From Betaproteobacteria bacterium (GTDB lineage Bacteria > Pseudomonadota > Gammaproteobacteria > Burkholderiales > Rhodocyclaceae): a stretch of DNA of 61,941 bases. Made by a program: the position numbers and the translations under genes. Under the pieces are notes generated by a model. The model saw only the letters and a program-made list of their open reading frames with translations. It did not search any database and had not been told where the DNA came from. Of this stretch, positions 1-8,690 are shown piece by piece; the first letter of the stretch is position 1, and the number at the start of each line of letters is the position of its first letter. Location: the NCBI GenBank assembly GCA_016208415.1, contig JACQYB010000060.1:1-61941 (forward strand), written 5' to 3'.

Positions 1-68
1 CGAGACAGGCGCTCAAGCTCGGATATCACTTCTGCCGTACACGACAACTCAACCGCTACTCGTGCCAT
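1..68 (-). CDS. N-terminal fragment of a gene running off the left edge, possibly an IS630-type transposase
   Basis: An ATG at 66-68 on the minus strand is preceded by a purine-rich AGAAGGGGG ribosome-binding site and opens a frame of 22 codons to the window edge, starting MARVAVELSCTAEV and ending in ELERLS. The pattern of a short basic start, then a helix ending in ELERL, recalls the start of IS630-family transposases, but too little is visible to be sure. The AT-rich stretch at 100-134 between this gene and the DUF4124 gene could hold an element end. Any other HTH-type gene start is possible. Confidence 0.35.
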   Translation of the reverse strand, partial: MARVAVELSCTAEVISELERLS

Positions 69-134
69 GAACCACCCCCTTCTACCAAGCGGAGTGGGTA
101 TCATAATACTATCGCCTGTTAATGCAATTAAACA

Positions 135-650
135 CTAGCGCACGCCGCCGAGTTCCTTGCGCAGTGCCTCGATGTTGCGCTCATGCAGGGCCACCCGGTC
201 CTTGTAGGGCTGCAGGCGGTCCAGCACCTTCTGGTAGTTGCGCTCGTCACCGTGGCGAACGGCTTCCTGTTCGGCGAGTTCCTTCTTTGCCTGCTCCAGG
301 CCGGCCTGCTCGCCTTCCAGCTCCTGTTCGAGGATCTTGCGCCGGTCGGTGTCGCGCTTTTTCTGGGTGGCGTCATCGACCTTCGGGAAGGCCGCCGACG
401 CCCCGTTGGCGGGGGCACCCCTGGGTCGCGACGCGGCGGAATTGCCGCCGGGGATGGTGGATAGGGGCTCGAGATGGATGCGCTTGCAGTTGCGCCCGGC
501 GATGTTCGAATAGGTCACCGCACCGTCGGCTTCCACGCACTTGAAGATGTCCGCCCAGGCCGGCGTGGGAGCAGCGCACAAGGCCGCGAGCGCCGCAATG
601 ACGGTCACGGGGCTGGGGATCGCGGATCGTGCGGAGCGGGATGCAGGCAT
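135..650 (-). CDS. DUF4124 domain-containing exported protein
   Basis: A 171-residue protein downstream of glnA on the same strand. From the chosen ATG it has a basic N-terminus, a hydrophobic signal segment (about residues 13-33, ending near APTPAWA) and then the DUF4124 signature DIFKCVEADGAVTYSNI, the small beta-fold that usually follows a signal peptide in betaproteobacterial periplasmic proteins. The second half (about residues 90-170) is charged, rich in Gln, Glu and Lys and probably a coiled coil. An upstream in-frame Met at 740 would put 30 extra residues before the signal peptide, so 650 is preferred. The gene is separated from glnA by a terminator hairpin. Export to the periplasm is predicted; the molecular role is unknown. 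Confidence 0.75.
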   Translation of the reverse strand: MPASRSARSAIPSPVTVIAALAALCAAPTPAWADIFKCVEADGAVTYSNIAGRNCKRIHLEPLSTIPGGNSAASRPRGAPANGASAAFPKVDDATQKKRDTDRRKILEQELEGEQAGLEQAKKELAEQEAVRHGDERNYQKVLDRLQPYKDRVALHERNIEALRKELGGVR

Positions 651-718
651 CGCGGGTCGGTGGGCAATACGCAGAGAAGCAGCAGGCTCAAGTGTATGCG
701 TTGCGCAGTCCATCAAAA

Positions 719-749
719 CAAAAAAAAGAAGGACGGGCAAGCCCGTCCT
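719..749 (-). terminator. Rho-independent terminator of glnA
   Basis: On the minus strand the arms AGGACGGGC and GCCCGTCCT form a 9-bp stem with a 2-nt loop, followed by a run of T residues (the A-run at 719-729 on the plus strand). It lies about 30 bp beyond the glnA stop and before the DUF4124 start. Confidence 0.8.
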
Positions 750-777
750 CCCGCGATTGCAGCCGACCCGGAATGGA

Positions 778-2187
778 TCAGATGCTGTAGTACATCTCGT
801 ACTCCACCGGATGGGTGGTCATGCGGAACCTGGTGACTTCCTCCATCTTGAGTTCGATGTAGGCGTCGATCATGTCCTTGCTGAACACGCCGCCACGGGT
901 CAGGAACTCGTGGTCGTTGGCCAGGTACTCGAGGGCCTGCTCCAGGCTGGAGCACACGGTCGGGATCTTGGCATCCTCTTCCGGCGGCAGGTCGTAGAGG
1001 TTCTTGTCGGCCGGATCGCCGGGGTGGATCTTGTTCTGTATGCCGTCCAGACCGGCCATCATCATGGCGGTGAAGGCCAGGTAGGGGTTGGCGGTGGGGT
1101 CCGGGAAGCGCACTTCGATGCGGCGGGCCTTGTCGGACTGGACATAGGGCACGCGGATGGAGGCGGAACGGTTGCGGGCCGAGTAGGCCAGCTTGACCGG
1201 GGCCTCGAAGCCGGGCACCAGGCGCTTGTAGGAGTTGGTGCCGGGGTTGGTGATGGCGTTGAGCGCGCGGGCGTGCTTGATGATGCCGCCGATGTAGTAC
1301 AGCGCGAACTCGGACAGCCCCGCGTAGCCGTTGCCGGCGAACAGGTTCTTGCCGTCCTTCCAGATCGACTGGTGCACGTGCATGCCGGAGCCGTTGTCGC
1401 CGACGATGGGCTTGGGCATGAAGGTCGCCGTCTTGCCGTAGCTGTGGGCCACGTTATGCACCACGTACTTCAGCACCTGGGTCCAGTCGGCGCGGCGCAC
1501 CAGGCTGTTGAACAGGGTGCCGATCTCGCACTGGCCAGCGGTGGCCACTTCGTGGTGATGCACTTCCACCTCGACGCCGCAGTCCTGCATGGCCAGGCAC
1601 ATGGCCGAGCGGATGTCCTGCAGGGAATCGACCGGCGGGACCGGGAAATAGCCGCCCTTGACGGTGGGACGGTGGCCGATGTTGCCGCCTTCGAACTTGT
1701 CGGCGGAGGCCCAGGCGGCCTCTTCGGAGATCACCTTGCAGTAGGAGCCGGACATGTCCACCTTCCACTCCACGGAGTCGAAGATGAAAAATTCCGGCTC
1801 GGGACCGAAGTAACAGACGTCGCCCAGGCCGCTGCTCTTGAGGTAGGCCTCGCCGCGCTTGGCCAGGGAACGGGGGTCACGGTCGTAACCCTTGCCGTCG
1901 GAGGGCTCCACCACGTCGCAGGTCAGCACCACGGTGGTCTCGTCCATGAACGGATCGACGAAGGCCGTGGCCGCATCGGGCATGAGCAGCATGTCGGAAG
2001 CCTGGATGCCCTTCCAGCCGGCGATGGAGGACCCATCGAAGGCATGGCCGGATTCGAACTTGTCCAGTTCGAATGCCTTGACCGGTACGCTGACGTGCTG
2101 CTCCTTGCCGCGGGTGTCGGTGAAGCGCAGGTCAACGAACTTGGCCTCCTTCTCCGAAATCAGGCTCATGACTTCTTGCGGGGACAT
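778..2187 (-). CDS. glnA: Type I glutamine synthetase
   Basis: A 469-residue protein of the normal length for class I-beta bacterial glutamine synthetase, which makes glutamine from glutamate, ammonia and ATP in the cytoplasm as a dodecamer. Visible family landmarks include the FDGSSIAGW substrate-loop region near residue 50, the [14 protein letters not shown] nucleotide-binding stretch near residue 260, NRSASIRVP near 340 and the adenylylation segment [10 protein letters not shown] near 395, whose Tyr is the GlnE target. Regulation is visible: a sigma54 promoter and two perfect NtrC half-site pairs lie upstream and a terminator lies downstream, so it is a monocistronic nitrogen-controlled unit. 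Confidence 0.98.
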   Translation of the reverse strand: MSPQEVMSLISEKEAKFVDLRFTDTRGKEQHVSVPVKAFELDKFESGHAFDGSSIAGWKGIQASDMLLMPDAATAFVDPFMDETTVVLTCDVVEPSDGKGYDRDPRSLAKRGEAYLKSSGLGDVCYFGPEPEFFIFDSVEWKVDMSGSYCKVISEEAAWASADKFEGGNIGHRPTVKGGYFPVPPVDSLQDIRSAMCLAMQDCGVEVEVHHHEVATAGQCEIGTLFNSLVRRADWTQVLKYVVHNVAHSYGKTATFMPKPIVGDNGSGMHVHQSIWKDGKNLFAGNGYAGLSEFALYYIGGIIKHARALNAITNPGTNSYKRLVPGFEAPVKLAYSARNRSASIRVPYVQSDKARRIEVRFPDPTANPYLAFTAMMMAGLDGIQNKIHPGDPADKNLYDLPPEEDAKIPTVCSSLEQALEYLANDHEFLTRGGVFSKDMIDAYIELKMEEVTRFRMTTHPVEYEMYYSI

Positions 2188-2235
2188 CCTCGTTTTCTCC
2201 TAAAGAAAGGCGGGTGAAATGGTTCCCGGAGCTTT

Positions 2236-2251
2236 AGCACGTTCCATGCCA
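2236..2251 (-). promoter_or_regulatory. Sigma54 (-24/-12) promoter of glnA
   Basis: The minus-strand sequence TGGCATGGAACGTGCT fits the sigma54 consensus TGGCAC-N5-TTGC with the invariant GG and GC dinucleotides exactly 10 bases apart. It ends about 49 bp before the glnA start codon. Confidence 0.8.
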
Positions 2252-2312
2252 CTGCCGGAGACAAAAAAAGCATTTTCTCACAATGGCACGCCGGAAATGC
2301 ATTTCGTCGCGA

Positions 2313-2327
2313 GCACCATAACGGTGC
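2313..2327 (-). promoter_or_regulatory. NtrC-binding site upstream of glnA (promoter-proximal)
   Basis: GCACCATAACGGTGC contains the NtrC half-sites GCAC-N7-GTGC and is a near-perfect palindrome. Its centre lies about 70-80 bp upstream of the -24 element. A weaker copy (GCAC-N7-ATGC) sits at 2286-2300. Confidence 0.75.
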
Positions 2328-2344
2328 GTTGCCACAGCCACGGC

Positions 2345-2359
2345 GCACTATCGTGGTGC
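2345..2359 (-). promoter_or_regulatory. NtrC-binding site upstream of glnA (promoter-distal)
   Basis: GCACTATCGTGGTGC again has GCAC-N7-GTGC. It is centred 32 bp, about three helical turns, from the proximal site, the paired-enhancer layout typical of NtrC. It overlaps the stop codon of the upstream transporter gene, which begins at 2348. Confidence 0.75.
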
Positions 2360-3529
2360 AATCCGGAGGTTCAGGGAAATCGCCCGGAAGTGGCCGTCGC
2401 GGGCCACGGCCTCCCGGATGCGCCGTTCCAGGTCGGCCACCCGCCGGGAATCCTCCGCCACCTCCGGAGGGAGGAATATTTCCGCCTCCACGCCGTTGGC
2501 CAGGTAGTGCAGCACGGTACGCTCCGGCACGGGCAGCTCAGGCCCCAGCAGTTGGCGCAACTGCGCCTGCAGCGCCTCGCGGTCCGGCATGCGGCTGGAC
2601 AGGCGCCCTTCGGACTGCATGTCGTCCTCGGCATCGATATGCACCAGCACGTCCATCACTTCCGCGTGCTCCTGCAGCACCGTGAAGCGGGCGTGGTCGG
2701 CAATGCGATGCCCCTCCGAGACGCTGATGCGCGGATCGACCTGGATGTGGGCATCCACCAGGGCGTGGTTCGCCATGCGCCGGGTACGCAGTTCGTGCAC
2801 GTCGATCACGCCCGGCGAGCACCGCAGCGTGTCCCGGATCGCGGCTACCTCGGCCTCGTCCAGGCCGGTGTCGATGAGTTCCTGCAACGCCCCCCAGCCC
2901 AGCTTGGCGCCGATGTGCAGGATCATGAAACCCATGATGGCGGCCCCCGCCAGGTCCATGTAGGTCCAGCCCAGCAGGCTGCCGCCCACCCCCGCCACCA
3001 CGACCAGCGCAGAAGCGGCGTCGGCGCGCGTATGCCAGGCATTGGCGGCGAGCATGGACGAGCGCAACCGCTCCGCCACGCGCATCAGGTAGTGGTATAG
3101 CGCCTCCTTCCCCAGGGCGGTGGCCAGGGCGATCCACAGCGCCGCCAGCTCCACCGGCTCCAGCCGATCCAGATGCTGCAGCCGGTTGACGGCGTCCCAC
3201 AGCACGCCCAGGCCGATGGCGGCCAGGGACACCCCAAGGACCAGCGTGGCCGCGGTCTCGACGCGGGCGTGCCCGTAGGGGTGGCGCGAGTCCGCCGGGT
3301 GGCTGCCCTTGCGGCTGGCGTAGATGACGAGGAAATCCGACAGCAGGTCGGAAAAGGAGTGCAGGCCGTGGGCGATCAGCGACTGCGAATGGGCCAGCCA
3401 GCCCACCACGATCTGCGCCACGGTCAACAACAGGTTGAGGGCAGCACTGATCCACGTGGCGCGCTGGGCCACCCGGGTACGCCGGGAATCGCCCGTCCCC
3501 GGCGGCGTTTCGACGGTCAGACCGTGCAT
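2348..3529 (-). CDS. Cation diffusion facilitator (CDF/FieF-like) metal transporter
   Basis: A 393-residue inner-membrane protein. About six hydrophobic helices occupy roughly residues 20-215. The second helix region carries HSFSDLLSDF and then HPYGHARVE, matching the HxxxD and HPxGH metal-binding patterns of CDF zinc/iron/cobalt exporters. The C-terminal half (about 215-393) is a soluble, His- and Asp-containing cytoplasmic domain with RISVSEGHRIADH. The C-terminal part is longer than in E. coli FieF and looks like a duplicated ferredoxin-like domain. The ATG at 3529 (MHGLTVETPPG) is preferred to the ATG 28 codons upstream, which overlaps the divergent rhodanese region. Metal specificity cannot be read. 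Confidence 0.9.
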   Translation of the reverse strand: MHGLTVETPPGTGDSRRTRVAQRATWISAALNLLLTVAQIVVGWLAHSQSLIAHGLHSFSDLLSDFLVIYASRKGSHPADSRHPYGHARVETAATLVLGVSLAAIGLGVLWDAVNRLQHLDRLEPVELAALWIALATALGKEALYHYLMRVAERLRSSMLAANAWHTRADAASALVVVAGVGGSLLGWTYMDLAGAAIMGFMILHIGAKLGWGALQELIDTGLDEAEVAAIRDTLRCSPGVIDVHELRTRRMANHALVDAHIQVDPRISVSEGHRIADHARFTVLQEHAEVMDVLVHIDAEDDMQSEGRLSSRMPDREALQAQLRQLLGPELPVPERTVLHYLANGVEAEIFLPPEVAEDSRRVADLERRIREAVARDGHFRAISLNLRIAPR

Positions 3530-3579
3530 TGGCGTTTGTCTTATACTCACAGACCGCGATTGTAGGGGCTCACGATACC

Positions 3580-4032
3580 ATGGGACGATTGTCCGAAATC
3601 CTCGCGCTGGCACGCAGCCGCGGCGAACAGCTCAAGCTCCCGTATGCTGGCGCACTCACCCCCGGCGAGGCATGGGAAGTCCTGCAACTTGCGCCGGGCG
3701 CGAAGATGTTGGACATCCGCACGCGGGCGGAACTGGACTACGTCGGGCGCATCCCCGGCATCGTCGAGATCGAGTGGCACGCCTACGGCATGCGCACCCT
3801 CAACCCCCATTTCCTGCAGCAGTTGCGCCAGCAGGTGGATCCGGAATCGCTGGTGATGTTCATCTGCCGCAGCGGCAGGCGCTCCCACGCCGCCGCCGCT
3901 TTCGCCACCCAGTCCGGCTACTGCGAGTGCTACAACGTGCTGGAGGGATTCCAGGGCGACAAGGACGCCAACGCCCACCGCGACACCGTGGGGGGCTGGC
4001 GCCGTGCCGGACTGCCGTGGTACCAGAGTTGA
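3580..4032 (+). CDS. Rhodanese-like sulfurtransferase
   Basis: A 150-residue single-domain rhodanese. The active-site loop reads ICRSGRRS (Cys near residue 112), matching the CRxGxR cradle that carries the persulfide, and the CH2-like motif LDIRTRAELDYVGRIPGI lies near residues 44-60. No signal peptide, so cytoplasmic. It is divergent from the CDF transporter and lies 82 bp before nadA on the same strand, so the two may be cotranscribed; a sulfur-donor link to the Fe-S enzyme NadA is speculation. The start at 3580 (MGRLSEIL) gives a family-typical N-terminus; an upstream ATG at 3529 is less likely. Confidence 0.9.
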   Translation: MGRLSEILALARSRGEQLKLPYAGALTPGEAWEVLQLAPGAKMLDIRTRAELDYVGRIPGIVEIEWHAYGMRTLNPHFLQQLRQQVDPESLVMFICRSGRRSHAAAAFATQSGYCECYNVLEGFQGDKDANAHRDTVGGWRRAGLPWYQS

Positions 4033-4114
4033 ATCGGCGCGACATCGTCCCCATGTTCCCCGCGCAAGACCCGGCGCAGTTCGCCAGAAAACGACACGAG
4101 AGGAGACCGACCCC

Positions 4115-5218
4115 ATGACCCAGGCCGCCGCCATCCAGTTCGACCGCTTCAATGCCCTGGCGGACGAACAGGCCGAGGCACGCATCCTGGAGGCGCGCGC
4201 CCGGCTGGGCAAGCGCGTGGTGATTCTGGTGCATCACTACCAGCGCGCCGACGTCTATCGCCACGGCGATCTCACCGGCGATTCGCTCAAGCTCTCGCGC
4301 CTGGCCTCCCAGACCGACGCGGAATTCATCGTCTTCTGCGGCGTGCATTTCATGGCCGAAGTGGCCGACATCCTGTCGCGCCCCGAGCAGGTCTCCATCC
4401 TGCCGGACCTGGCGGCCGGCTGCTCCATGGCGGACATGGCCAGCCTGGCGAAGGTGGAGCGCTGCTGGCGGGAGCTGGAAGAGGTGGTCGGCGACCCCGA
4501 CAGGCTGTTCACCCCGGTTACCTACATCAACTCGGCCGCCGACCTCAAGGCCTTCTGCGGCGAGCACGGCGGCATCGTGTGCACCTCCAGCAATGCCCGC
4601 AAGATCCTCGACTGGTCCTTCCGCCAGAGGGAGAAGGTGCTGTTCTTCCCCGACCAGCACCTGGGGCGCTGGAGCGGCTGGAAGATGGACATCCCGCTGG
4701 AGGACATGGCGGTGTGGGACCCGGACCTGGAATACGGCGGCCTCACGCCCGAGCAGATCCGCCGCGCCAAAATCCTCCTGTGGAAGGGCTGGTGCTCGGT
4801 GCACCAGATGTTCCAGCCGAGCCACATCCTGCGCTTTCGCAACCAGTATCCCGACGGGCTGGTCATCTCCCACCCGGAATGCAGCTTCGAGGTCTGCCGG
4901 CAGTCGGACGAAGTCGGCTCCACGGAACACATCATCAGGACCGTCAAGGCGGCCGCCCCCGGCACCCGCTGGCTGGTGGGCACGGAACTGAACCTGGTCA
5001 GCCGGCTGGCCGAAGAGGTCAAGGCGGAGGGCAAGATCGTCCAGTTCATGGCGCCCACCGTGTGCATGTGCTCCACCATGGCGCGCATCGACCCCCAGCA
5101 CCTGGCCTGGTGCCTGGAGAATCTCGCCGCGGGCCAGACCGTCAACCGCATCGGCGTGCCGCAACACGAGGCGGTGCTGGCCAAGCTTGCCCTCGAGCGC
5201 ATGCTGGCCGCCTCGTGA
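4115..5218 (+). CDS. nadA: Quinolinate synthase A
   Basis: A 367-residue enzyme that condenses iminoaspartate with dihydroxyacetone phosphate to quinolinate, the second step of de novo NAD synthesis. The [4Fe-4S] cysteines expected of the family appear in LAAGCSMADM (about residue 110), SHPECSFEVCRQ (about 255) and APTVCMCSTM (about 320). VILVHHYQRADV near residue 35 is the N-terminal substrate loop. A GAGAGGAG ribosome-binding site precedes the ATG at 4115. The stop codon overlaps the GTG start of the next gene, so translational coupling with the ybhP-like gene is likely. Confidence 0.95.
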   Translation: MTQAAAIQFDRFNALADEQAEARILEARARLGKRVVILVHHYQRADVYRHGDLTGDSLKLSRLASQTDAEFIVFCGVHFMAEVADILSRPEQVSILPDLAAGCSMADMASLAKVERCWRELEEVVGDPDRLFTPVTYINSAADLKAFCGEHGGIVCTSSNARKILDWSFRQREKVLFFPDQHLGRWSGWKMDIPLEDMAVWDPDLEYGGLTPEQIRRAKILLWKGWCSVHQMFQPSHILRFRNQYPDGLVISHPECSFEVCRQSDEVGSTEHIIRTVKAAAPGTRWLVGTELNLVSRLAEEVKAEGKIVQFMAPTVCMCSTMARIDPQHLAWCLENLAAGQTVNRIGVPQHEAVLAKLALERMLAAS

Positions 5219-5988
5219 ACGCTCCACACAGCCCCGTGCGACAGCGCCTGCACGTGGTGAGCTACAACATCCACAAGGGCTTCTCCCAGTTCAACCGGCG
5301 CATGATGATCCACGAACTGCGCGAGCGGCTGCGTGGGCTCAACCCGGACCTGGCGTTCCTCCAGGAAGTCCAGGGCATGCACGTGGGACACGTGCGGCGG
5401 CTGGCCGACTGGCCGCTGCTGCCGCAGCACGAGTTCCTCGCCGAGGGCATCTGGACCAGCACGGCCTACGGCGGCAACGCCATCTACGATCACGGCCACC
5501 ACGGCAACGCCATCCTCAGCCGCTACCCCATCCTCTCCACCCAGAACCAGGACGTGTCCGACCACGCCATGGAGCGGCGTGGCCTGCTGCATTGCGAAAT
5601 CACGCTGCCCTTCTCGCTAGCCCCGGTGCATTGCATGTGCGTACACCTGGGCCTGATCGCCAGTAGCCGAAGGCGCCAGATGGAGGCCATCGTCGAGCGC
5701 GTGGAACGCCTGGCGCCCGGCGACTCGCCGCTGATCATCGCCGGCGACTTCAACGACTGGCGCAACCGTGCCGACACCCTGCTGGCGGAGCGCCTCGGGC
5801 TGGAAGAAGTGTTCATGGGGGCAAGGGGACGCCCGGCGCGCAGCTATCCCAGCACGCTGCCGGTGTTCCGTCTCGACCGCATCTACGTGCGCGGTTTTCG
5901 CATCGAGCGCTCCGAGGTCTACTTTGGCCCACCCTGGTCGAAGATCTCGGATCACGCGCTGATGAGCACCCATCTCCTGGCCACCTGA
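5215..5988 (+). CDS. ybhP: Endonuclease/exonuclease/phosphatase family protein (YbhP-like)
   Basis: A 257-residue protein with the metal-dependent EEP fold: SYNIHKGF near residue 18, DLAFLQEVQG with the metal-binding Glu near 48, ADFNDWRN-type IIAGDFNDWR near 180 and a terminal SDHALMSTH with the catalytic Asp-His pair near 247. It starts with a GTG that overlaps the nadA stop codon (GTGA) and is followed 11 bp later by a clsB-like gene. The same ybhP-clsB order occurs in E. coli, which supports a role in membrane phospholipid metabolism rather than DNA repair. Substrate unproven. Confidence 0.88.
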   Translation: MNAPHSPVRQRLHVVSYNIHKGFSQFNRRMMIHELRERLRGLNPDLAFLQEVQGMHVGHVRRLADWPLLPQHEFLAEGIWTSTAYGGNAIYDHGHHGNAILSRYPILSTQNQDVSDHAMERRGLLHCEITLPFSLAPVHCMCVHLGLIASSRRRQMEAIVERVERLAPGDSPLIIAGDFNDWRNRADTLLAERLGLEEVFMGARGRPARSYPSTLPVFRLDRIYVRGFRIERSEVYFGPPWSKISDHALMSTHLLAT

Positions 5989-5999
5989 ACGCAGCGCCC

Positions 6000-7160
6000 G
6001 TGGGCTCGGAGTTCGTTCCCGGAAACCTGGTCGAACTTCTCGAATCGGGAACGGATTTCTTTCCCCTGCTGCGCCGCAGCATCGACGCCGCCCGGCACGA
6101 GATCTTCCTCGAAACCTACATCTTCGAGAACGACGACACCGGACACATGATCGCCGCCGCCCTGGCGCGGGCGGCGCGCCGCGGCGTGGCGGTGCGGGTG
6201 CTGGTGGACGGCTTCGGCGGGCGCGACTTCCCGCGCACCCTCATGCCCGCGCTGCTGGACAGCGGCGCCGAGGTGCTCATCTATCGTCCCGAGATGGGGC
6301 GCCTGCACATGGCGCGTCACCGCCTGCGCCGCCTGCACCGCAAGGTGACCGTGATCGATGCCCGGGTGGCCTTCGTCGGCGGCATCAACATCATCGACGA
6401 CATGCACACCCCGGGCCACACACCGCCGCGCTACGACTACGCGGTGCGCGTGGAAGGCCCCCTGCTGGCCAGCATCCACGACTCCGCCCGCAAGCTGTGG
6501 GAACTGGTGACCTGGGCCAACTTCAAGCGCCGTTACCGGCTGCTGCAGCCGCTGGCGCCGGTCACCGACTGGCGCGGGAGCATGCGCGCCGGCTTCGTGG
6601 TGCGCGACAACCTGCGCCACCGGCGCGACATCGAGGATTCCTACCTGCAGGCCATCGCGCAAGCACGCGACTCCATCCTCATCGCCAACGCCTACTTCCT
6701 GCCCGGACGCCGTTTTCGCCACGCGCTGACGGAAGCCGCCTCACGCGGCGTCAGTGTCACCGTACTGCTGCAGGGCCGGGTGGAATACGTGTTGCTGCAT
6801 TACGCCAGCCAGGCCCTCTACGGCGCCCTGCTCGACGCCGGCATCCGCATCTTCGAATACCACCGCAGCTTCCTCCATGCCAAGGTGGCGGTGGTGGACG
6901 AGCACTGGGCCACAGTGGGCTCCAGCAACATCGACCCTTTCAGCCTGCTGCTGGCGCGCGAAGCCAACGTGGTGATCCGCGACGCCAACTTCGCCGGGAG
7001 CCTGCGCGCCAGCCTGCAGCGGGCCATGGGCAACGGCGCCGCCCAGTTGCATCCGGCCGACTGGAATGCCCGCTCGGCTCCGCAGCGGCTACTGCGCTGG
7101 CTGGCCTACGGGCTGGTGCGCGCGATGATCGGCCTGGCGGGGTACGGAGGAAAGCATTGA
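6000..7160 (+). CDS. clsB: Cardiolipin synthase B-type phospholipase D family protein
   Basis: A 386-residue protein with the two HKD (HxKxxxxD) motifs that make the phospholipase D active site: HRKVTVIDARVAFVGG near residue 113 and HAKVAVVDEHWATVGSSN near residue 293. It lacks the two long N-terminal transmembrane helices of ClsA, which matches ClsB/YbhO. A weakly hydrophobic C-terminus (AYGLVRAMIGLAGYGG) may associate with the membrane. Expected reaction: transfer of a phosphatidyl group to a phosphatidylglycerol or phosphatidylethanolamine acceptor to make cardiolipin. It starts with GTG at 6000, 11 bp after the ybhP-like gene, in one operon. Confidence 0.92.
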   Translation: MGSEFVPGNLVELLESGTDFFPLLRRSIDAARHEIFLETYIFENDDTGHMIAAALARAARRGVAVRVLVDGFGGRDFPRTLMPALLDSGAEVLIYRPEMGRLHMARHRLRRLHRKVTVIDARVAFVGGINIIDDMHTPGHTPPRYDYAVRVEGPLLASIHDSARKLWELVTWANFKRRYRLLQPLAPVTDWRGSMRAGFVVRDNLRHRRDIEDSYLQAIAQARDSILIANAYFLPGRRFRHALTEAASRGVSVTVLLQGRVEYVLLHYASQALYGALLDAGIRIFEYHRSFLHAKVAVVDEHWATVGSSNIDPFSLLLAREANVVIRDANFAGSLRASLQRAMGNGAAQLHPADWNARSAPQRLLRWLAYGLVRAMIGLAGYGGKH

Positions 7161-7179
7161 GAACTGCGTGAGGAGCAGG

Positions 7180-7668
7180 TCACTCCTCGCTGCGCATCGG
7201 CGGACAGGGCGGCCGGCGGGCCGAAATCACCCCCGTATCGACCCCGGCCCAGTTCAACCCGCCGAACAGGCGCGCGTGCTCGATCTTGACGCAGCGGTCC
7301 ATCACCACCTCCAGGCCCGCGGCCTGGGCCTGGCGCGCCGCCTCGTCGCTGATGACCCCCAACTGCATCCACAGCACCCGCGCGCCGATGGCGATGGCAT
7401 CGACGGCGATGGCCGGGATTTCCTCCGCCCGCCGGAAGCAGTCCACGATCCCCACCGGCTCCGGGATGTCGCGCAGGCGGGGATAGCACTTCTGGCCGAG
7501 GATTTCGTCGTAGCGCGGATTCACCGGAATGATCCGGTAGCCGTGTTCGAGCATGTACTTGGCGGCAAAGTAGCTGGGGCGATACCACTGCGCCGACAGG
7601 CCCACCACCGCCAGGGTGCGATGACGCGTGAGGATGCGGCGCAGGCCGGCAATGTCGTCCACCACCAT
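7180..7668 (-). CDS. CoA-binding domain protein (YccU-like)
   Basis: A 162-residue single-domain protein with the Rossmann-type CoA_binding_2 fold. TLAVVGLSAQWYRPSYFAAKYML near residue 18 is the nucleotide-binding loop and helix, followed by GYRIIPVNP and VDCFRRAEEIP. Such proteins resemble the CoA-binding domain of succinyl-CoA synthetase but have no catalytic subunit here. The ATG at 7668 (MVVDDIAGL) is chosen because the extra upstream residues are low-complexity. It is convergent with clsB and 74 bp downstream of gluQ on the same strand. Confidence 0.85.
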   Translation of the reverse strand: MVVDDIAGLRRILTRHRTLAVVGLSAQWYRPSYFAAKYMLEHGYRIIPVNPRYDEILGQKCYPRLRDIPEPVGIVDCFRRAEEIPAIAVDAIAIGARVLWMQLGVISDEAARQAQAAGLEVVMDRCVKIEHARLFGGLNWAGVDTGVISARRPPCPPMRSEE

Positions 7669-7742
7669 GGAATGCCCCCCTGGCTTCGGCCGCCTCGCTT
7701 GACGTTCGCCGCGCGAACCGGGCCTGCACCAAAACTGCGTTT

Positions 7743-8690
7743 TCAGAATCCGGCCGGCGCCGGCAGGCTTGCCGCCCGCGGCAGGCGAGAACGGTCCCAG
7801 TGGGCCAGCGCCCACGCCCACAGCGTGGCCCGCGACGCGCGCGCCAACTCCGGCGGAGGAGTCTGGCCGAGAAAACCCAGCGCCGCAACCAGGGCCGTGG
7901 CCACCGGCAGCGCATCCACCCGCGCCGCCCGCGTCTGCTTGGAGAGCTTCTCGCCCTGGGCGTTGGCGGCCACCGGCAGATGCAGGTACGACGGCGTGGA
8001 CAGTCCCAGCAGGCGCTGCAGATGGATCTGGCGCGGCGCCGAGTCCAGCAGGTCGGCGCCGCGCACCACGTGGGTAATGCCCTGGTCTGCGTCATCCACC
8101 GCCACCGCCAGCTGGTAGGCGAAAAGGCCGTCGGCACGCAGCACCACGAAATCGCCCACCTCGTTTTCCAGGTCGTGTTCGCGGGCGCCCTGCAGAACAT
8201 CGTCGAAGCGCACCGGCTCGGTGCTGGTCAGCACTCGCCAGGCCCGGCCGGCGCGGCCCTCCGGCAGTCCGCGGCGGCAGGTGCCCGGATAGCGGTGCTC
8301 GACACCGGCGGCCTCGGCCAGGGGAACGCCGGGATGCGAGTCGGCGATCTCGCGCCGCGTGCAGGCGCACGGAAACACCGCCCCGACGCGGCGCAGGGCG
8401 TCGAACGCCGAGCGGTAGAGTTCGAGGCGCTCGCTCTGGCGCGTCACGGGGCCGTCCCAGGCGAAGCCCAGGCGCTCCAGGGTACGCAAGATGCCCTCGG
8501 CGGCGCCCGGCTGGTTGCGCGCGACATCCAGGTCCTCCATGCGCAGCAGCCACTGCCCGCCGTGGTGGCGGGCGTCCAGGCAGCTGCCCAGGGCGGCCAC
8601 CAGGGAACCGAAATGCAGCGGTCCCGTGGGCGAGGGCGCGAAACGCCCACGGTAGCCAGGCCGATCCGTTTGCCGGTGCGACATCTCCAT
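7743..8690 (-). CDS. gluQ: Glutamyl-Q tRNA(Asp) synthetase
   Basis: A 315-residue truncated glutamyl-tRNA synthetase paralogue that attaches glutamate to the queuosine base at position 34 of tRNA(Asp). The class I HIGH-like motif is in FAPSPTGPLHFGSLVAA near residue 17 and the KMSKS-like motif is KLSKQ near residue 240. The zinc-site cysteines (FPCACTRRE and YPGTCRRG) lie near residues 105-140. The anticodon-binding domain of GltX is absent, as expected. Met at 8690 or 8684 could be the start; neither has a strong ribosome-binding site. The ORF begins head-to-head with the GGDEF gene. Confidence 0.94.
   Translation of the reverse strand: MEMSHRQTDRPGYRGRFAPSPTGPLHFGSLVAALGSCLDARHHGGQWLLRMEDLDVARNQPGAAEGILRTLERLGFAWDGPVTRQSERLELYRSAFDALRRVGAVFPCACTRREIADSHPGVPLAEAAGVEHRYPGTCRRGLPEGRAGRAWRVLTSTEPVRFDDVLQGAREHDLENEVGDFVVLRADGLFAYQLAVAVDDADQGITHVVRGADLLDSAPRQIHLQRLLGLSTPSYLHLPVAANAQGEKLSKQTRAARVDALPVATALVAALGFLGQTPPPELARASRATLWAWALAHWDRSRLPRAASLPAPAGF

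Noticed and set aside
541-2217. Long plus-strand open frame of 558 codons opposite glnA
   Set aside because: It is a shadow of glnA in a high-GC gene: composition is His/Gly/Val biased, with no recognisable domain or ribosome-binding site.
2285-2300. Second sigma54 promoter (GGCAC...ATGC) on the plus strand upstream of glnA
   Set aside because: The GG to GC spacing is 12, not 10, and it points towards the CDF gene end. Better read as a weak NtrC half-site pair.
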